DNA from: Bacillota bacterium
Lineage (GTDB): Bacteria > Bacillota > Clostridia > Clostridiales > Clostridiaceae
DNA: 15,681 bases
NCBI GenBank assembly: GCA_030706015.1
Contig: JAUZPI010000085.1
Coordinates: forward strand, 1-15,681
Direction of reading: 5' to 3'
Shown here: positions 15,177 to 15,681 of the stretch, piece after piece
Layout of the letters: each line of letters opens with the position of its first letter
Numbering within the stretch: the first letter of the stretch is position 1
The notes under the pieces: model-generated
The model's input: the letters and a program-made list of their open reading frames with translations, nothing else
The model's database searches: none
Told to the model about the DNA's origin: nothing
Position numbers and translations under genes: made by a program

Positions 15177-15208
15177 AAAAAGCCATGGTTATCGCCATGG
15201 CTTTTTTT
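15177..15208. terminator. Bidirectional Rho-independent terminator between convergent genes
   Basis: A perfect 12-bp stem pairs 15177-15188 (AAAAAGCCATGG) with 15195-15206 (CCATGGCTTTTT) around a six-base loop and ends in seven T. The run of A on the left arm makes it work on both strands. It serves the RDD gene on the plus strand and the adenylation gene on the minus strand. Confidence 0.92.
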
Positions 15209-15217
15209 GTTTAGGAA

Positions 15218-15237
15218 ACAGTGCGCGCAAGCACTGT
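15218..15237. repeat. Short perfect palindromic hairpin of unknown role
   Basis: ACAGTGC (15218-15224) and GCACTGT (15231-15237) flank GCGCAA. The stem is perfect and GC-richer than its surroundings. It lacks a T tract on either strand, so it is not an obvious terminator. It lies just after the convergent terminator and 26 bases from the end of the minus-strand gene. Confidence 0.6.
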
Positions 15238-15263
15238 GAATAACTATGGAAAAAATAATGGTT

Positions 15264-15681
15264 TTAGCATCCCTCACTTAATTTCATCTTAAGAGCGTTA
15301 TAATCAATTTTTCCATTTGAATTATAAGGAACATCTTTTAATATATATATATGGCTAGGATTCATATAATAAGGTAAATGAGTTTTACATGTTTCCATTA
15401 ATTCATCTACATTTATATTATTTCCGCTTACAAAAGCAACTAGTCCTTGTGCTTCACCGTCTACTATAGGCCAAGGTATCGCAGCAGCTTCTATGACATT
15501 ATCATTAAAACGTATTACAGATTCAATTTCACCCAGTTCGATTCTAAAGCCTTGAACTTTTATCTGATGATCCATTCTTCCTAAATAAATATAATGATCT
15601 TTTTCTAGTTTTACCATATCACCTGTTTTATAATATTTTTTAGATTCAATTTCAACAAAGCGCTTTAAGGTCTGCTCTTCA
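15264..15681 (-). CDS. C-terminal part of an amino-acid adenylation (AMP-binding) enzyme, partial
   Basis: The minus-strand frame enters from the right edge and ends at 15264, so only about 138 C-terminal residues are visible. They hold late motifs of the AMP-forming adenylation superfamily. KKYYKTGDMVKL is an A7 motif, YLGRMDHQIKVQGFRIELGE is A8, and SNGKIDYNALK is A10 with the catalytic lysine. The enzyme would activate an amino acid or similar acid as an acyl-AMP. No carrier domain follows A10 and the protein stops six residues later, so it is a stand-alone adenylation enzyme (DltA- or NRPS-like). Its substrate cannot be read from this part. It is convergent to the RDD gene and is probably in the host flank. 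Confidence 0.92.
   Translation of the reverse strand, partial: EEQTLKRFVEIESKKYYKTGDMVKLEKDHYIYLGRMDHQIKVQGFRIELGEIESVIRFNDNVIEAAAIPWPIVDGEAQGLVAFVSGNNINVDELMETCKTHLPYYMNPSHIYILKDVPYNSNGKIDYNALKMKLSEGC

Overview
The window is AT-rich, Gram-positive DNA with strong AGGAGG-type ribosome binding sites, frequent GTG/TTG starts and many overlapping stop/start junctions. It looks like a Clostridium or a close relative. Positions 1-13744 carry the tail, baseplate, fibre and lysis modules of a PBSX/Xkd-type contractile-tail element, all on the plus strand. The rest looks like the flank of the element. No capsid, terminase, portal, integrase or repressor gene is in view, so an intact prophage and a phage-tail-like bacteriocin (tailocin) cannot be told apart here.

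Tail module (1-4137): the last codons of a probable sheath gene, the tail tube gene (XkdM type), a tail assembly chaperone (XkdN type) and the tape measure gene. The chaperone is extended by a programmed -1 frameshift. An in-phase A AAA AAC heptamer (898-904) precedes a stable hairpin (912-952), and the -1 frame adds 57 residues up to 1077. The tape measure gene contains a 396-bp in-frame tandem duplication and is split near its 3' end by an ORF-less group I intron. Splice sites after U3503 and after G3793 restore one 925-codon frame across the conserved GPLT/DYESWMPDFM junction. P1, P10 and P7 pairings are visible.

Baseplate and fibre module (4151-12182): a LysM protein (XkdP), hub (XkdQ), DUF2577 protein (XkdR), gp25-like protein (XkdS), baseplate J protein (XkdT), XkdU, a 1226-codon tail fibre, a fibre-assembly-like protein and a 45-residue protein. 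The fibre has eight HK-SGDHD repeats of 56 or 63 residues and a C-terminal collar domain.

Lysis module (12195-13744): a small protein faintly like HPr that probably starts at CTG, an XhlA-like coiled-coil membrane protein, and an Amidase_2 endolysin with a signal peptide and peptidoglycan-binding repeats. A terminator follows.

Flank (13750-15681): an RDD-family membrane protein with its own sigma-A-like promoter (TTTACA-N17-TACAAT) and a strong bidirectional terminator. Convergent to it on the minus strand is the C-terminal part of an amino-acid adenylation enzyme, cut by the window edge. The main unusual features are the intron in the tape measure gene, the compact frameshift signal, the modular repeats in the length-determining and receptor-binding proteins, and two probable non-canonical start codons.
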